This document shows positions 26,701-35,655 of a DNA stretch of 64,000 nt, one piece after another. The DNA is from Geomonas edaphica (GTDB taxonomy: Bacteria; Desulfobacterota; Desulfuromonadia; Geobacterales; Geobacteraceae). Where the stretch lies: the NCBI RefSeq assembly GCF_004917075.1, contig NZ_SSYB01000004.1, positions 293,006-357,005 on the forward strand, written 5' to 3'. A program made the position numbers and the translations under genes. The notes under the pieces are model-generated. The model was not told where the DNA came from. It saw only the letters and a program-made list of their open reading frames with translations, and ran no database searches. How positions within the stretch are numbered: the first letter of the stretch is position 1; the number at the start of each line of letters is the position of its first letter.

Positions 26701-29700
26701 CCACGAGCAGGCAAGCGCCGGGTTCAACCCGGTGAACGGAGCGGATAAGCCGTGCTCAGTCGACAGAGAGAAATTCGTGGAGAAATGGAGCATGGTGCTG
26801 AAGGGAAAGGCGGCCCGTCCCGAAGTCCCGGGCCAACCCGCCGTGGCGCCGCCTGAGGTGACCATCGTGATCCCGGTGTTCAACGGCGCCGAGCTCACCG
26901 AAAACTGCCTGCGCGCCATCACTGCGAACACGCCCAAAGGCATGTACCAGGTGGTAATCGTCGACAACGGCTCAAAGGACGGGACGGCGGCGCTGCTAAA
27001 GAGACTCCGCGCGCCGGAGATCACCGTGATCAGCAACGCCGAGAACCTCGGGTTTGCGAAGGCATGCAACCAGGGGGCTCAGGCGGCCGGGGGCGAGTTC
27101 ATCCTCTTTCTCAACAACGACACGCTGCCGCACCCCGGATGGCTTGAGCAGCTTGTCGCGATGGCACGGGCGGAAGCGACAATCGGCATCGTCGGCAGCA
27201 AGCTCCTTTACCCCGACGACAGCGTCCAGCATGCCGGTGTGGTGGTCGGGCTGCGCGACGGTGAGCCCTACCCCTACCATGTGCACCTGTGCGAGCCGTC
27301 TGACAGCCCGCTCGTCAACGTCCCGCGCGAATACCAGATGGTCACCGGCGCGTGCCTCATGATCAGAAGCGGGCTCTTTCGGCGGTTGGGCGGGTTCGAC
27401 GAGGCCTACGTGAACGGCCACGAGGATCTGGATCTCTGCATGAAGGCGAGAGAGGCGGGCGCCAAGGTGATGTACTGCCCGTCCAGCGTGGTCACGCACC
27501 TCGAGTCCCGCACCAAGCGGCTCATCGGCCTGGAACAGTTCCACTACGAGAAAGGTGTCGACAACGAGGAGGGGCGCGGCAGGCGGCGCTTCCTGGATCG
27601 GTGGCGGGAAAAGCTGCAGATCGATGGCGGCGTGCTAGCCGGAGCGGGCGAGCGCGCCCCCGTCCCCCCTGCCGCCCACGGTCTCAGCATCCTTTTCACC
27701 ATGTACGGCTGGAACGAGACCGGCGGCGGCACGACCTTCCCGAGATCGGTGGCGCTGGAGCTGGCCCGGCAGGGGCACCGCGTCACCGTCTTCTACGCTT
27801 CCCTTGCCACCGACCCCACCCGGCCGGAATACGCGCTGGAGAGTTCCATGGAGGAAGGGGTCCGTCTCTTCGCCCTTTACAACCGGCCGGCGCGCTTCAC
27901 CGACCCCGACCACCCGGAGCGCGAGATGCTCGACGAGGGGGTGCTCCAGGCCTTCCGCCAGGTGCTCAAGGAGAGCGCTCCAGACGTGGTGCATTTCCAC
28001 AACTTCCACGGCCTCACTCTCGCGATGGCGCAGGAGACGCGCCGCGCCGGCATCCCGAGCGCCTACACACCGCACAACTACCACATGATCGATCCCGACC
28101 TCTACCTTTTCAACAGCGACCTCTCGCTCTGGAACGGGACCGACCTGATCGCGAACTCTGAGGCTGTGGCGCGCAACCCGGAAAAGGCACCGCAATACCG
28201 TTTGCGGAGTGAGACCGCGCGGCGCCTGCTCAACGAGTGGGTCGACGTCACCCTGGCGGTATCGACGCGTCAGAAGGAGCTACTCGTCGACTTCGGTGCC
28301 TCGCCCGAAAGAATCGCGGTGGTGCACCAGGCAAGCCGCTCCACCGATCTCCTGTGGCAGGACCCGTCGCTCGCCCCCCTCGGCGCGAGAATGCTCGAAA
28401 AGCCGCTGCGCTTTGGCTTCATCGGCGGGGTCATGCCGCACAAAGGGGTGCACATGCTGGTCGGGGCGGCTCAGCTCTTCCAACCCGGCGAGGCGGAATT
28501 CCACGTGTACGGCTTCGTCTCCCAGGGGTACCTGGAGGAGCTACAGGCGCTCGACCGGCGCGGCATGGTCGTCTTTCACGGCGCATACGGTGAAGCGGAT
28601 CTCCCCGCCATCGCCGCCGGAATCGACGTCGCCGTGGTGCCGAGCGTTTGGGAGGACTGCGCGCCTCTCGTCCTTCTGGAACTCATGGCTCTCAGGCTCC
28701 CGATCATCGGGGCGAAGATCGGCGGCATACCTGATTTCGTCGAAGAAGGGGTGAACGGCTTTTTGTACCGGTACGACTCTCTGGCGGAGCTCGTCGCATG
28801 TCTTAAGCGCTGCGCCGCCGACCCCACCCTGATTGCCGAAATGCGGGGACGGCTCGCCTCCCCCCACTCATTCAACCGCTACGTGGAGCACCTCCAGGAG
28901 ATCTACCGCTTGTTGCGGGAACAAAAGCCGCTCCTTTTGCCGGAGCTGGAGCTTCGCGTCCGGCTCGGAGCAAAGCAGGCCCCCGCCCCCCTTCCCGCCG
29001 TGGTGTGGGAGGGGTCGCAATTCGTCGGGCACTCCCTCGCGCTGGTGAACCGGGAGCTCTGCCTGCAGCTGATCGGGGACGGCTACCCGCTGAGCATCAT
29101 CCCATACGAGGAGGACGAGTTCGGGGCCGAGGCCGATCCACGCTTTCATCTGCTCGCCGAAGCCACTAGGCGCCCGCTCCCCACGGCACCGGCGGTGCAC
29201 GTGCGGCATCAGTGGCCACCCGATTTCACCCCGCCTCCCAAGGGCCGCTGGGTCATGATTCAGCCGTGGGAGTTCGGCAGCCTTCCGGTCCGGTGGGTAG
29301 AGGTGATGAACGAGAAGGTCGACGAGGTGTGGGTTCCCTCCTCCTACGTGCGCGACTGTTACCTGCGCAGCGGCATTCGGCCGGAGCGGGTCTTCACCGT
29401 ACCTAACGGCGTCAACACCGCGCTTTTCAACCCGGAAGTTACCCCAATCCCCCTCAAGACGCGTAAGAGGTTCAAGTTCCTCTTCGTCGGCGGGACCATC
29501 GCGCGCAAGGGGATCGACATCCTGCTCCAGGCTTACTCCGCCGCCTTCACCAGCAGCGACGACGTCTGCCTGGTCATCAAGGACATGGGAGGGGGGTCCT
29601 TCTACCAGGGGCGCACCGCGCAGGAGCTGATAGCGCGCTACCGGCAAAACCCGGAGCTCCCCGAGGTCGAGTACCTGGACCGGTTCCTCCCGGACCGCGA

Positions 29701-32700
29701 GCTTGCCGGGCTTTACACCGCCTGCGACTGCCTGGTCCACCCGTACCGCGGCGAGGGGTTCGGGCTCCCCATGGCTGAGGCGATGGCCTGCGGCCTCCCC
29801 GCGATCGTGACCGGTTATGGCGCCGCCCTCGATTTCTGCTCCGATGAGACGGCGTACCTGATACCGGCGCACGAAGTAAAGCTGCCAATGAAACAGGTGG
29901 GGGAACTGGAAACGGTGGATTATCCCTGGCTCGCAGAGCCCGATGCCACAGCCCTCACCGACCTCATGCGGCACGTGGCAAAGCATCCAGATGAGGCGCG
30001 GCAAAGAGGAAGGGCGGCGGCCCAGCACATCGCCCGGAACTTCACCTGGGAGAAGGCAGCCGCTTACGTACGTGCGCGGCTGGCGGCCCTAAGCGAAGAA
30101 AGCGCAGAAAAGCTGCCTTGCCACGAGGAGGTCCCGGTGCACGCGGAGGAGCCCCTCTGCTCCATCGTCATCGCGGCAGCCGGAACCCTGGAAGGTTTGG
30201 AGCGCTGCCTCGATAGCATCGCGTGGCACACGCCGCAAGCGCACGAGGTGCTCCTGGTCCATGACGGCACACAGGATCTCGCCCACCTAGAGCAGCTCGC
30301 CAGGCACGGAGGCGGCCGCCTGGTGGACGGCAGCTCCCGGACCGGTGACTCCGACCTGTACAACGCAGGCCTTGCGCAGTCGCGTGGCGACGTGATCGTG
30401 CTGATGGAGCAAAGCGTGCTGGTGACTCCCGGGTGGCTTGCCTACATGCTCGCCTGCCTGGACCTGGAAGACGGCGCCGGCATCGTCGGGCCAATGGGAG
30501 ACGGCGCGACAGGTCTGCAAAAAGCCCAGGGTCCCGGGGACGAGATCGAGGCAGCGCTGGAAGAATTCGCCCGTTCCTTCGCGGCACGACACGCCCGGCG
30601 CCGCATGTCGGCCCAGGCCGTCGACCCATTCTGTTTCCTCTTGACCCGCAAGACGCTCGAGGCCGTGGGAGAACTGGACGCCCGGCTGAAGCGTGGCGAC
30701 CGAGGCGAGGACCTCTGCCTGCGCGCCGCCCTGGCCGGCTTCGGCTGCGTGATCGCAGGAGATGTCTTCCTCCACCACACGCCTTGCACGGTGGCTAAAA
30801 CTCCTGAAACCGGGCAACTCTCCTTGCGCGAGAAATGGACGCTTGGCGGGTTGGACGAAGCACTGGCAAAGCGAGTGGCCTGCCGCCAGGCGCTCTATCG
30901 GGCGCAGGAGCTCGCCAGGCAGGGGAGGCTTCAGGAAGCGGTCGATCTCTTCTTGCAGCAGGGGATCGCCCTAGCACCGGGCGAACCGGTGCCGTACCTC
31001 TTTCTCGCCGAGGCGCTCCTCGACGCGGGGAGTTTCCAAAACGCCCTCGATGTGCTGGGGCAGGTCCCAAAAGGTCAGGAGTTGCAGCGCCTGTACCTCA
31101 GTTGGCGCTGCCGCATGGCGCTGGGACAGGAGCGGGAGGCTCTGGCACTGGCCAACGAGGTCGCGGGGCTTGCACCTAAGAGCGCGGTCTCCCTTTACCT
31201 GCAGGGAAAAGCGGCGGCCGCCAGGGGAGACGCAAAAAACGCGGAGGCGCTGTTTCGTAGCTCCTGCCAGGCGGACCCGGGTTTCGCCCCCCCTTGGGTT
31301 GATCTCGCCATCATGCATCGGGAACGGGGTGAGCGTCGCGAGGCGCTCGATCTTGCCGAAAAGGGTTTTGTCCTTGCTCCGCTGCAGCTCTCAACCCTTG
31401 CTCTGTTCCACAGCCTGGCCGAGGAAATGGAAGCCCTGCCGCGCGAGGAAGAAAGGGTGCGCGAGGCGTGCCTTATCTACCCTGAACACAAGGGTCTCTC
31501 TTTCGGACTGGTCGAGGTGCTGATCCGGCAGGGACACTACCTGCAGGCGATGGACGAGATCGAGCGTGCGGCGGTCGGTTTCGGCCTCGACGACGCGGGG
31601 CTCGACGCGGCGCTAGAAATCAGAAGGCTCGCAGGACCGGCCTTTTCCGAGTCACCCTGCCGCGCCGCCGTTTCCGTCTGCATCATCGTGAAGGATGAGA
31701 GGCGGCATCTCGCCGCGGCCCTGGCTTCAGTAAAGCCGCTCGCCGCCGAACTGGTTGTCGTCGACACCGGTTCCACCGATCGAAGCGACGATCTGGCTCG
31801 TCTGTTCGGGGCACGCGTTTTCTCCTTCCCATGGACCGGCGACTTCTCCGAGGCGCGCAACTTCTCACTCTCCAAGGCGAGCGGGGATTGGGTCCTGGTG
31901 CTGGACGCGGACGAGGTATTGGCGGCACGCGACCTGCCACTACTGAAGGAGCTACTCTCCCGTGCGGGTTCTGCCGCCTTCTCGGTCACCACCAGAAACT
32001 ACACCACCGAAGTGACCCGGAAGAACTGGACGGCGAACGCAGGGGAATACCCGGCAGAGGAGCGGGGGCTCGGCTGGACCCCGAGCCGCAAGGTGCGGCT
32101 CTTCCCCAACGACGCACGGGTCCGTTTCCAGGGGGCCGTGCACGAGCTGGTGGAAGGCTCGCTCGCCCGCTGCGGCATCCCGGTCTTATCCTGTGCTATC
32201 CCGGTGCACCATTACGGAAAGCTCGACAACGTCAAGTGCGCCGAGAAGCAGGAGCACTATTACCTCCTGGGGATGAAGAAACTGTCCGAGGGGGGCGCCA
32301 CCGTCGAGGCGCTCACCGAACTGGCGATCCAGGCCACCGAGCTCGAGCGTTTTGTCGAGGCGGAGGAACTTTGGCGCAGGGTGCTCGAACTCACCCCGGA
32401 AGCGGCGGAGCCGTACTTCAACCTCGGATACCTGCACCTACGCCTCGCCAATTACGGGAAGGCCCGCGACTACGCCCTGAAGGGGGTGCAGCTCGCACCC
32501 GACATGAAGGAAGCCGCGTTCAACCTCGCCAAGAGCGAGCTCTTCCTTGGGAATACGGAGCGCGCGTCAGCACTCTCCGACGACATGCTGCTCAGATGGC
32601 CCGAGTATCCTCCTGCACTCTCCCTGCTCTGCGTCTGCCGGCTCCTAGCTGGCGAGACGGGCGAGTCGGAGGCGATCGCGCGCAGGCTGGCACAAATGGG

Positions 32701-32824
32701 GTATGACTGCGTCGACTTTCTGACAGAATACGCGGTGGGGCTTGCCCGGGGTGAGCGCGGGGATCTTGCCGTCCCGGTGCAGGAACTGGCGGAGCGGTTG
32801 GAGAAAAGGACTTCGGCGATATGA
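23708..32824 (+). CDS. Giant multi-domain glycosyltransferase (3,038 residues)
   Basis: Seen in order: an N-terminal GT-A-like region (1-270); GT2 at about 281 (DSDD 369-372); GT2 at about 527 (DDDD near 611); a GT2-like unit at about 787 in which the DxD position reads LNGAEPG (872-878); GT2 at about 1051 (NND at 1136-1138); a GT4-type GT-B at about 1326-1715 (WNETGGG, SVWEDCAPLVLLE); a second GT4 at about 1765-2130 (GGTIARKGIDILLQ, GEGFGLPMAEAMACG); another GT2-like unit at about 2151 with LMEQSVLV instead of DxD; TPRs at about 2395-2645; a last GT2 at about 2656 (DADE 2733-2736); and C-terminal TPRs to about 3000. Such a protein could build an oligosaccharide stepwise on a protein bound by the TPRs. 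The ATG at 23708 has AAGGAG 4 nt upstream; it overlaps the next gene by 4 bp. Confidence 0.88.
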   Translation: MLVIIFSKDRPLQLEATLRSLSARCREFDRLDVRVIFKSTSELFDAGYRVLQQGGFRNVAWIAERDFRGEVISLLEQGEYVLWLVDDNIFVRDFSIEPIVAALASTPSALGFSLRLGENTTYCYSLDKAQRLPEFSEPQEGICLYDWREAEHDFGYPLEVSSSVYRTSDILPFLRSFPFSGPNALESRMAERTAHFRASHPHLFCFKRSVTFCNPVNKVQSICADNRAGSKDELSAEQLAQRFLTGYRIDSECFHGFVPNACHQEKELTFVQKELPVERPLVSVIIPCYKQAHFLEEAVASVLAQSYSNWECLIVNDGSPDNTSEVARALIAKNPGRRIYLLEKENGGLASARNHGIANAKGMYILPLDSDDLLHPDMLSKTVDFLEEHPETSIVYTDLVHFGAVNKLVEAGEYDFANLRYWNQLNYCSLYRRTVWEAVGGYNTNMTWGYEDWDFWIGCGERGFYGRHLPEPLLRYRVKESSMFTQALEHDAELKAQIVMNHPRLYSENERKWAEGELRSKRAKSPLVSVIVPTHNRPDMLKEAIQSILDQTMKDFEVIVVNDAGEDVSHLVAGFGSPRITCLTHDRNRGLAAARNTGIKAARGKYIAYLDDDDIFYPDHLETLLSHLEASDCRIAYSDSLQATQELIDGSYRVVKRDLVYSQDFDYDLILVRNFIPVLCFMHERSIMDEVGFFDEELTSHEDWDLWVRISRRCRMDHIAKVTSEYRWREDGSTATSSKQDDYYRTARLLYEKTRRSMELPQQIINRQETQLRIRRYDLQGFHPDVLCSIIMPVCNKVECTRLCIETLYANTPHEVFELIIIDDASEDGTAEYLATLKGPKVKIISNHRNVGYTAACNQGAAEARGEFLVFLNGAEPGKGWLHHLVLMAGHDLRIGAVGPKLLSSDGRLDEAGGLIFSDGSIRSIGKGEDPKDPRFNSPSVVDYCTDACLMVRRDLFREAGGFDERYAATCYDAADLCLAIAKLGYYVVYSPQSEVIHHEQASAGFNPVNGADKPCSVDREKFVEKWSMVLKGKAARPEVPGQPAVAPPEVTIVIPVFNGAELTENCLRAITANTPKGMYQVVIVDNGSKDGTAALLKRLRAPEITVISNAENLGFAKACNQGAQAAGGEFILFLNNDTLPHPGWLEQLVAMARAEATIGIVGSKLLYPDDSVQHAGVVVGLRDGEPYPYHVHLCEPSDSPLVNVPREYQMVTGACLMIRSGLFRRLGGFDEAYVNGHEDLDLCMKAREAGAKVMYCPSSVVTHLESRTKRLIGLEQFHYEKGVDNEEGRGRRRFLDRWREKLQIDGGVLAGAGERAPVPPAAHGLSILFTMYGWNETGGGTTFPRSVALELARQGHRVTVFYASLATDPTRPEYALESSMEEGVRLFALYNRPARFTDPDHPEREMLDEGVLQAFRQVLKESAPDVVHFHNFHGLTLAMAQETRRAGIPSAYTPHNYHMIDPDLYLFNSDLSLWNGTDLIANSEAVARNPEKAPQYRLRSETARRLLNEWVDVTLAVSTRQKELLVDFGASPERIAVVHQASRSTDLLWQDPSLAPLGARMLEKPLRFGFIGGVMPHKGVHMLVGAAQLFQPGEAEFHVYGFVSQGYLEELQALDRRGMVVFHGAYGEADLPAIAAGIDVAVVPSVWEDCAPLVLLELMALRLPIIGAKIGGIPDFVEEGVNGFLYRYDSLAELVACLKRCAADPTLIAEMRGRLASPHSFNRYVEHLQEIYRLLREQKPLLLPELELRVRLGAKQAPAPLPAVVWEGSQFVGHSLALVNRELCLQLIGDGYPLSIIPYEEDEFGAEADPRFHLLAEATRRPLPTAPAVHVRHQWPPDFTPPPKGRWVMIQPWEFGSLPVRWVEVMNEKVDEVWVPSSYVRDCYLRSGIRPERVFTVPNGVNTALFNPEVTPIPLKTRKRFKFLFVGGTIARKGIDILLQAYSAAFTSSDDVCLVIKDMGGGSFYQGRTAQELIARYRQNPELPEVEYLDRFLPDRELAGLYTACDCLVHPYRGEGFGLPMAEAMACGLPAIVTGYGAALDFCSDETAYLIPAHEVKLPMKQVGELETVDYPWLAEPDATALTDLMRHVAKHPDEARQRGRAAAQHIARNFTWEKAAAYVRARLAALSEESAEKLPCHEEVPVHAEEPLCSIVIAAAGTLEGLERCLDSIAWHTPQAHEVLLVHDGTQDLAHLEQLARHGGGRLVDGSSRTGDSDLYNAGLAQSRGDVIVLMEQSVLVTPGWLAYMLACLDLEDGAGIVGPMGDGATGLQKAQGPGDEIEAALEEFARSFAARHARRRMSAQAVDPFCFLLTRKTLEAVGELDARLKRGDRGEDLCLRAALAGFGCVIAGDVFLHHTPCTVAKTPETGQLSLREKWTLGGLDEALAKRVACRQALYRAQELARQGRLQEAVDLFLQQGIALAPGEPVPYLFLAEALLDAGSFQNALDVLGQVPKGQELQRLYLSWRCRMALGQEREALALANEVAGLAPKSAVSLYLQGKAAAARGDAKNAEALFRSSCQADPGFAPPWVDLAIMHRERGERREALDLAEKGFVLAPLQLSTLALFHSLAEEMEALPREEERVREACLIYPEHKGLSFGLVEVLIRQGHYLQAMDEIERAAVGFGLDDAGLDAALEIRRLAGPAFSESPCRAAVSVCIIVKDERRHLAAALASVKPLAAELVVVDTGSTDRSDDLARLFGARVFSFPWTGDFSEARNFSLSKASGDWVLVLDADEVLAARDLPLLKELLSRAGSAAFSVTTRNYTTEVTRKNWTANAGEYPAEERGLGWTPSRKVRLFPNDARVRFQGAVHELVEGSLARCGIPVLSCAIPVHHYGKLDNVKCAEKQEHYYLLGMKKLSEGGATVEALTELAIQATELERFVEAEELWRRVLELTPEAAEPYFNLGYLHLRLANYGKARDYALKGVQLAPDMKEAAFNLAKSELFLGNTERASALSDDMLLRWPEYPPALSLLCVCRLLAGETGESEAIARRLAQMGYDCVDFLTEYAVGLARGERGDLAVPVQELAERLEKRTSAI

Positions 32825-34716
32825 CGGACGCCACTAAGACAACTTCCGCCGCCATCGACGCAAAGGCTTACCTAGACTGGGGAAACGAACGTTACACCGC
32901 CGGAGATGTGCAAGGCGCCGTCGCATGCTACCGTGCCGCCCTGCGGCTAACCTCTGACCTCGCGCCGGCGCACTACAACCTCGGGTGCGCCTTGCAACGG
33001 CTCTCGGGGCCGGCTGATGCCTTACCGCATTTCGAGTGCGCGGCGAGGCTTGAGCCTGAGTGGAGCGACGCGCACGGCATGTACGGTTTGGCCCTCGCGC
33101 GGTCGGGACGCATGGCCGAAGCAGCCGAGGAACTGCGAAGGGCAAGTGCACTTGCGCCGGACCGGGCTGACTACCAAAACGACCTCGGTCTCGCGCTGAA
33201 CGCCCTCGGACACGGCGAAGAGGCCCATGCCGCCTTCAAGGAGGCGATCCGCCTCGACCCGCTATCCCCCGGCCCACACACGAACATCGCCGTGCTGCTG
33301 GAGCGTTTCGGCCACGTCGCGGCCGCCATCCGCTCCTGCCTGGAGGCGCTCAGGCTGCAACCGGATTTACCCGAGGCGCACCACAACCTTGGTACGGCGC
33401 TCAAGGCGCAGGGAAGGCACGCGGAGGCGATAGCCCAGCACCGCGAAGCGCTCCGCTTGAGGCCGGGTTATGAAGATGCACTAAGCAGCCTCCTGTTCAC
33501 CCTGCTTTACCCAGCACACATCAGGGAAGAGGCCATTTTCGCCGAACATGCAACCTTCGGCGCCGCACACCGCTTTGCGCCCCCGCCACACGAAAACGCC
33601 CCGACAAACGGTCGGATCCTGAAGCTTGGGTACGTTTCTGCCGATTTCAGGGAACACGCCGTAGCGCGCTTCATCGAGCCGGTGTTGAAAAACCACGACC
33701 GGACGCGTTTCCAGGTCTTTTGCTATGCGAACGTCACCGTTCCGGACGGCAGGAGCGCTCGGATCGCCACCCTGTGCGACCGCTTCGTCAGCATCGCGGG
33801 GCTTTCCGACGCGCAGGCCTTCGAGCTTATACGCCGAGACGGGATCGACATCCTCATCGACCTCTCAGGGCACTCGGCGGGAAACCGCCTGACCCTCTTC
33901 GCGCACAAGCCCGCTCCGGTGCAGATGACCTGGATCGGCTACCCCTTTTCCACCGGACTTGCCGCCATCGATTACCGCATCACCGACGCCATCTGTGATC
34001 CACCCGGGGCGACCGAACGCTTTCACACCGAGGAACTGCTGCGACTTCCCGGTCCTTTCTCCTGCTTCACCCCACCCAAGGAGGCACCCGAGGTCGCCGA
34101 ACTGCCGGCGCTTGCGGCACGGCACGTCACCTTCGGCTCCTTCAACAACCCGGCGAAGATCACCCCGGAAACGGTGGCGCTCTGGTCGGAGGTGCTGCGC
34201 GCCGTCCCGGACGCGCGCCTTTTGCTGAAGGGTTATTCCCTCGCCTGCGCCGAAACGAGCCGGCGCTTCATGGACGCCTTCGCCGCGCACGGGATCGACA
34301 GGGGCAGGGTGACTCTCACCGGTAACACCCCCTCCTACCGCGATCACCTGGCCCTTTACGGGGAGGTCGACATCGCACTAGACACCTTCCCCTACAACGG
34401 CACCACGACCACCTGTGAAGCGCTCTGGATGGGGGTGCCCGTAGTTACCCTCTCTGGGGGGGTACACCGCGCTCGGGTCGGGGCCTCGCTCCTTACCGCG
34501 GTGGGGCTCCCTGAACTGGTGGCCGGTGACGCCTGCCGCTTTGTGGAAATCACCCGGACGCTGGCCTCGGACCTGCCGCGACTCGCCTCTATCAGAAAGA
34601 CGCTCCGCGACCGGATGGCCGCCTCCCCTCTCACCGACGGGGCCGGTTTCACCCGTACCCTCGAACAGGCTCTGGTATCAGCGTGGGATAAGTGGTGTCG
34701 CGGAGAGCGCGCGTAA
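32821..34716 (+). CDS. O-GlcNAc-transferase-like TPR protein (GT41)
   Basis: A 631-residue protein with N-terminal TPRs (about 1-245) and a GT41/SPY-type transferase domain (about 260-625). Key features: the catalytic-base region YVSADFREHAVARF with H279, and FNNPAKITPE with K446 at the position of the donor-binding lysine of human OGT. IDLSGHSAGNRL, APVQMTWIGYPFSTG and LDTFPYNGTTTTCEALWMG are GT41 hallmarks. GT41 enzymes attach a sugar to Ser/Thr of cytoplasmic proteins, so this is a good candidate for starting flagellin glycosylation. The start overlaps the stop of the giant gene (ATGA), so they are translationally coupled. The donor sugar is not known. Confidence 0.87.
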   Translation: MTDATKTTSAAIDAKAYLDWGNERYTAGDVQGAVACYRAALRLTSDLAPAHYNLGCALQRLSGPADALPHFECAARLEPEWSDAHGMYGLALARSGRMAEAAEELRRASALAPDRADYQNDLGLALNALGHGEEAHAAFKEAIRLDPLSPGPHTNIAVLLERFGHVAAAIRSCLEALRLQPDLPEAHHNLGTALKAQGRHAEAIAQHREALRLRPGYEDALSSLLFTLLYPAHIREEAIFAEHATFGAAHRFAPPPHENAPTNGRILKLGYVSADFREHAVARFIEPVLKNHDRTRFQVFCYANVTVPDGRSARIATLCDRFVSIAGLSDAQAFELIRRDGIDILIDLSGHSAGNRLTLFAHKPAPVQMTWIGYPFSTGLAAIDYRITDAICDPPGATERFHTEELLRLPGPFSCFTPPKEAPEVAELPALAARHVTFGSFNNPAKITPETVALWSEVLRAVPDARLLLKGYSLACAETSRRFMDAFAAHGIDRGRVTLTGNTPSYRDHLALYGEVDIALDTFPYNGTTTTCEALWMGVPVVTLSGGVHRARVGASLLTAVGLPELVAGDACRFVEITRTLASDLPRLASIRKTLRDRMAASPLTDGAGFTRTLEQALVSAWDKWCRGERA

Positions 34717-34881
34717 GGAGAAGGCACTGCCGGGGGAGTATAGGCCGGTGCAGGCAGGCAGCAGCCATGATGACGATGAGATTATCGGGCGTGAAAAGGG
34801 GTTCAGGCGGGAGCGATGCGAGGCCCCTCGCAGGGGAGAAAGGAACCTCGTCCTTCCTCCCCCCGAAGCGCAGCCGTGCAG
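34717..34881. other. 165-bp convergent intergenic region
   Basis: Between the OGT-like gene (plus) and flaF (minus). It holds a short CCCCT-CGC-AGGGG hairpin near 34836-34846 but no T-run, and no open frame that resembles a gene. Confidence 0.5.
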
Positions 34882-35271
34882 CTAACCTTCGGTCGCGGGA
34901 GTGGTCCTCAGGCCGGCGGCGATGTTGAAGTTGATGTCGACGACGATGGAGAGTTTGTCCGGGGTTGGGTAGGCCATCACCTCGAACAACCTCTTGTCCA
35001 CAAACAGGCTCAGGTTGAGGATATCTTCCCTCAGCTTTTTAGGCATCGGGTGGTTCGGCTCGGTGAGCTCGGCCTGAAAGAAACTCCAGACCTTCTGGTT
35101 GTACTTAATCGCCTCGAGCATCTTCGCCTCGCGGTCCGGGGCATCCCAGTTATCCTGGACGGCCTTCAGCATCAGCCCAGCCTTGGTCAGCACGGAGGCC
35201 TCGAGTTCGCGTCCCGACATGCTCTCCTTCTGGATACCGACGTACTCCTTGATCGCGTTGTTAGTTTGCAT
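34882..35271 (-). CDS. flaF: Flagellar biosynthesis regulator FlaF
   Basis: A 129-residue protein matching the FlaF family known from Caulobacter and other alpha-proteobacteria: SGRELEASVLTKAGLMLKAV, IKYNQKVWSFFQAEL, LREDILNLSLFVDKRLFEVM and the conserved end DINFNIAAGLR. In Caulobacter FlaF is needed for flagellin translation or secretion and acts against FlbT. It overlaps flbT by 11 bp and is the last gene of the fliC-unknown-flbT-flaF unit, so its job here is likely control of flagellin level. Confidence 0.9.
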   Translation of the reverse strand: MQTNNAIKEYVGIQKESMSGRELEASVLTKAGLMLKAVQDNWDAPDREAKMLEAIKYNQKVWSFFQAELTEPNHPMPKKLREDILNLSLFVDKRLFEVMAYPTPDKLSIVVDINFNIAAGLRTTPATEG

Positions 35272-35650
35272 TTTTCAGTAGCTCCTCTTCGTACTCGATG
35301 AGATTCTTCGCAATTTTGAGGGCCTGGTAGTAGCTGCCAGCCTCGATCCGTTCGTTCAACTGCTCGATGAGTGGCTGCGTGCTCGGCGCCGCCTTCAGTA
35401 TCTCGCCGGCCAGTTCCGCATACGTTTTTACGTAGGACGGAACGTTCGGCTCGTCGATGTACATGAGCTGGATGGTGAAATAGACGCGCCTGCAGGGCGT
35501 GGTGATGTCCTTCTCGCCCAGGATGTCCTTTTCGCGCAGGATGGGAACCGTGTTCTCGATGAACAAGACGGTACCCTTGCCGCCATTTCTGACCACTGCG
35601 CCGCCCACAATCAGCCGTTCGTTGCTCTTCAGAGTGATTTTCAGGGACAT
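35261..35650 (-). CDS. flbT: Flagellin translation regulator FlbT
   Basis: A 129-residue FlbT family protein. Family segments are SLKITLKSNERLIVGGAVVR at the N-terminus, the VPILREKDIL stretch and TTPCRRVYFTIQLMYIDEP. In Caulobacter FlbT binds the 5' untranslated region of flagellin mRNA and promotes its decay until the hook is complete. Here it is cotranscribed with fliC, whose leader is about 138 nt and structured. It lies 5 bp downstream of the unknown gene at 35656. Confidence 0.9.
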   Translation of the reverse strand: MSLKITLKSNERLIVGGAVVRNGGKGTVLFIENTVPILREKDILGEKDITTPCRRVYFTIQLMYIDEPNVPSYVKTYAELAGEILKAAPSTQPLIEQLNERIEAGSYYQALKIAKNLIEYEEELLKNAN

Positions 35651-35655
35651 GTCGG

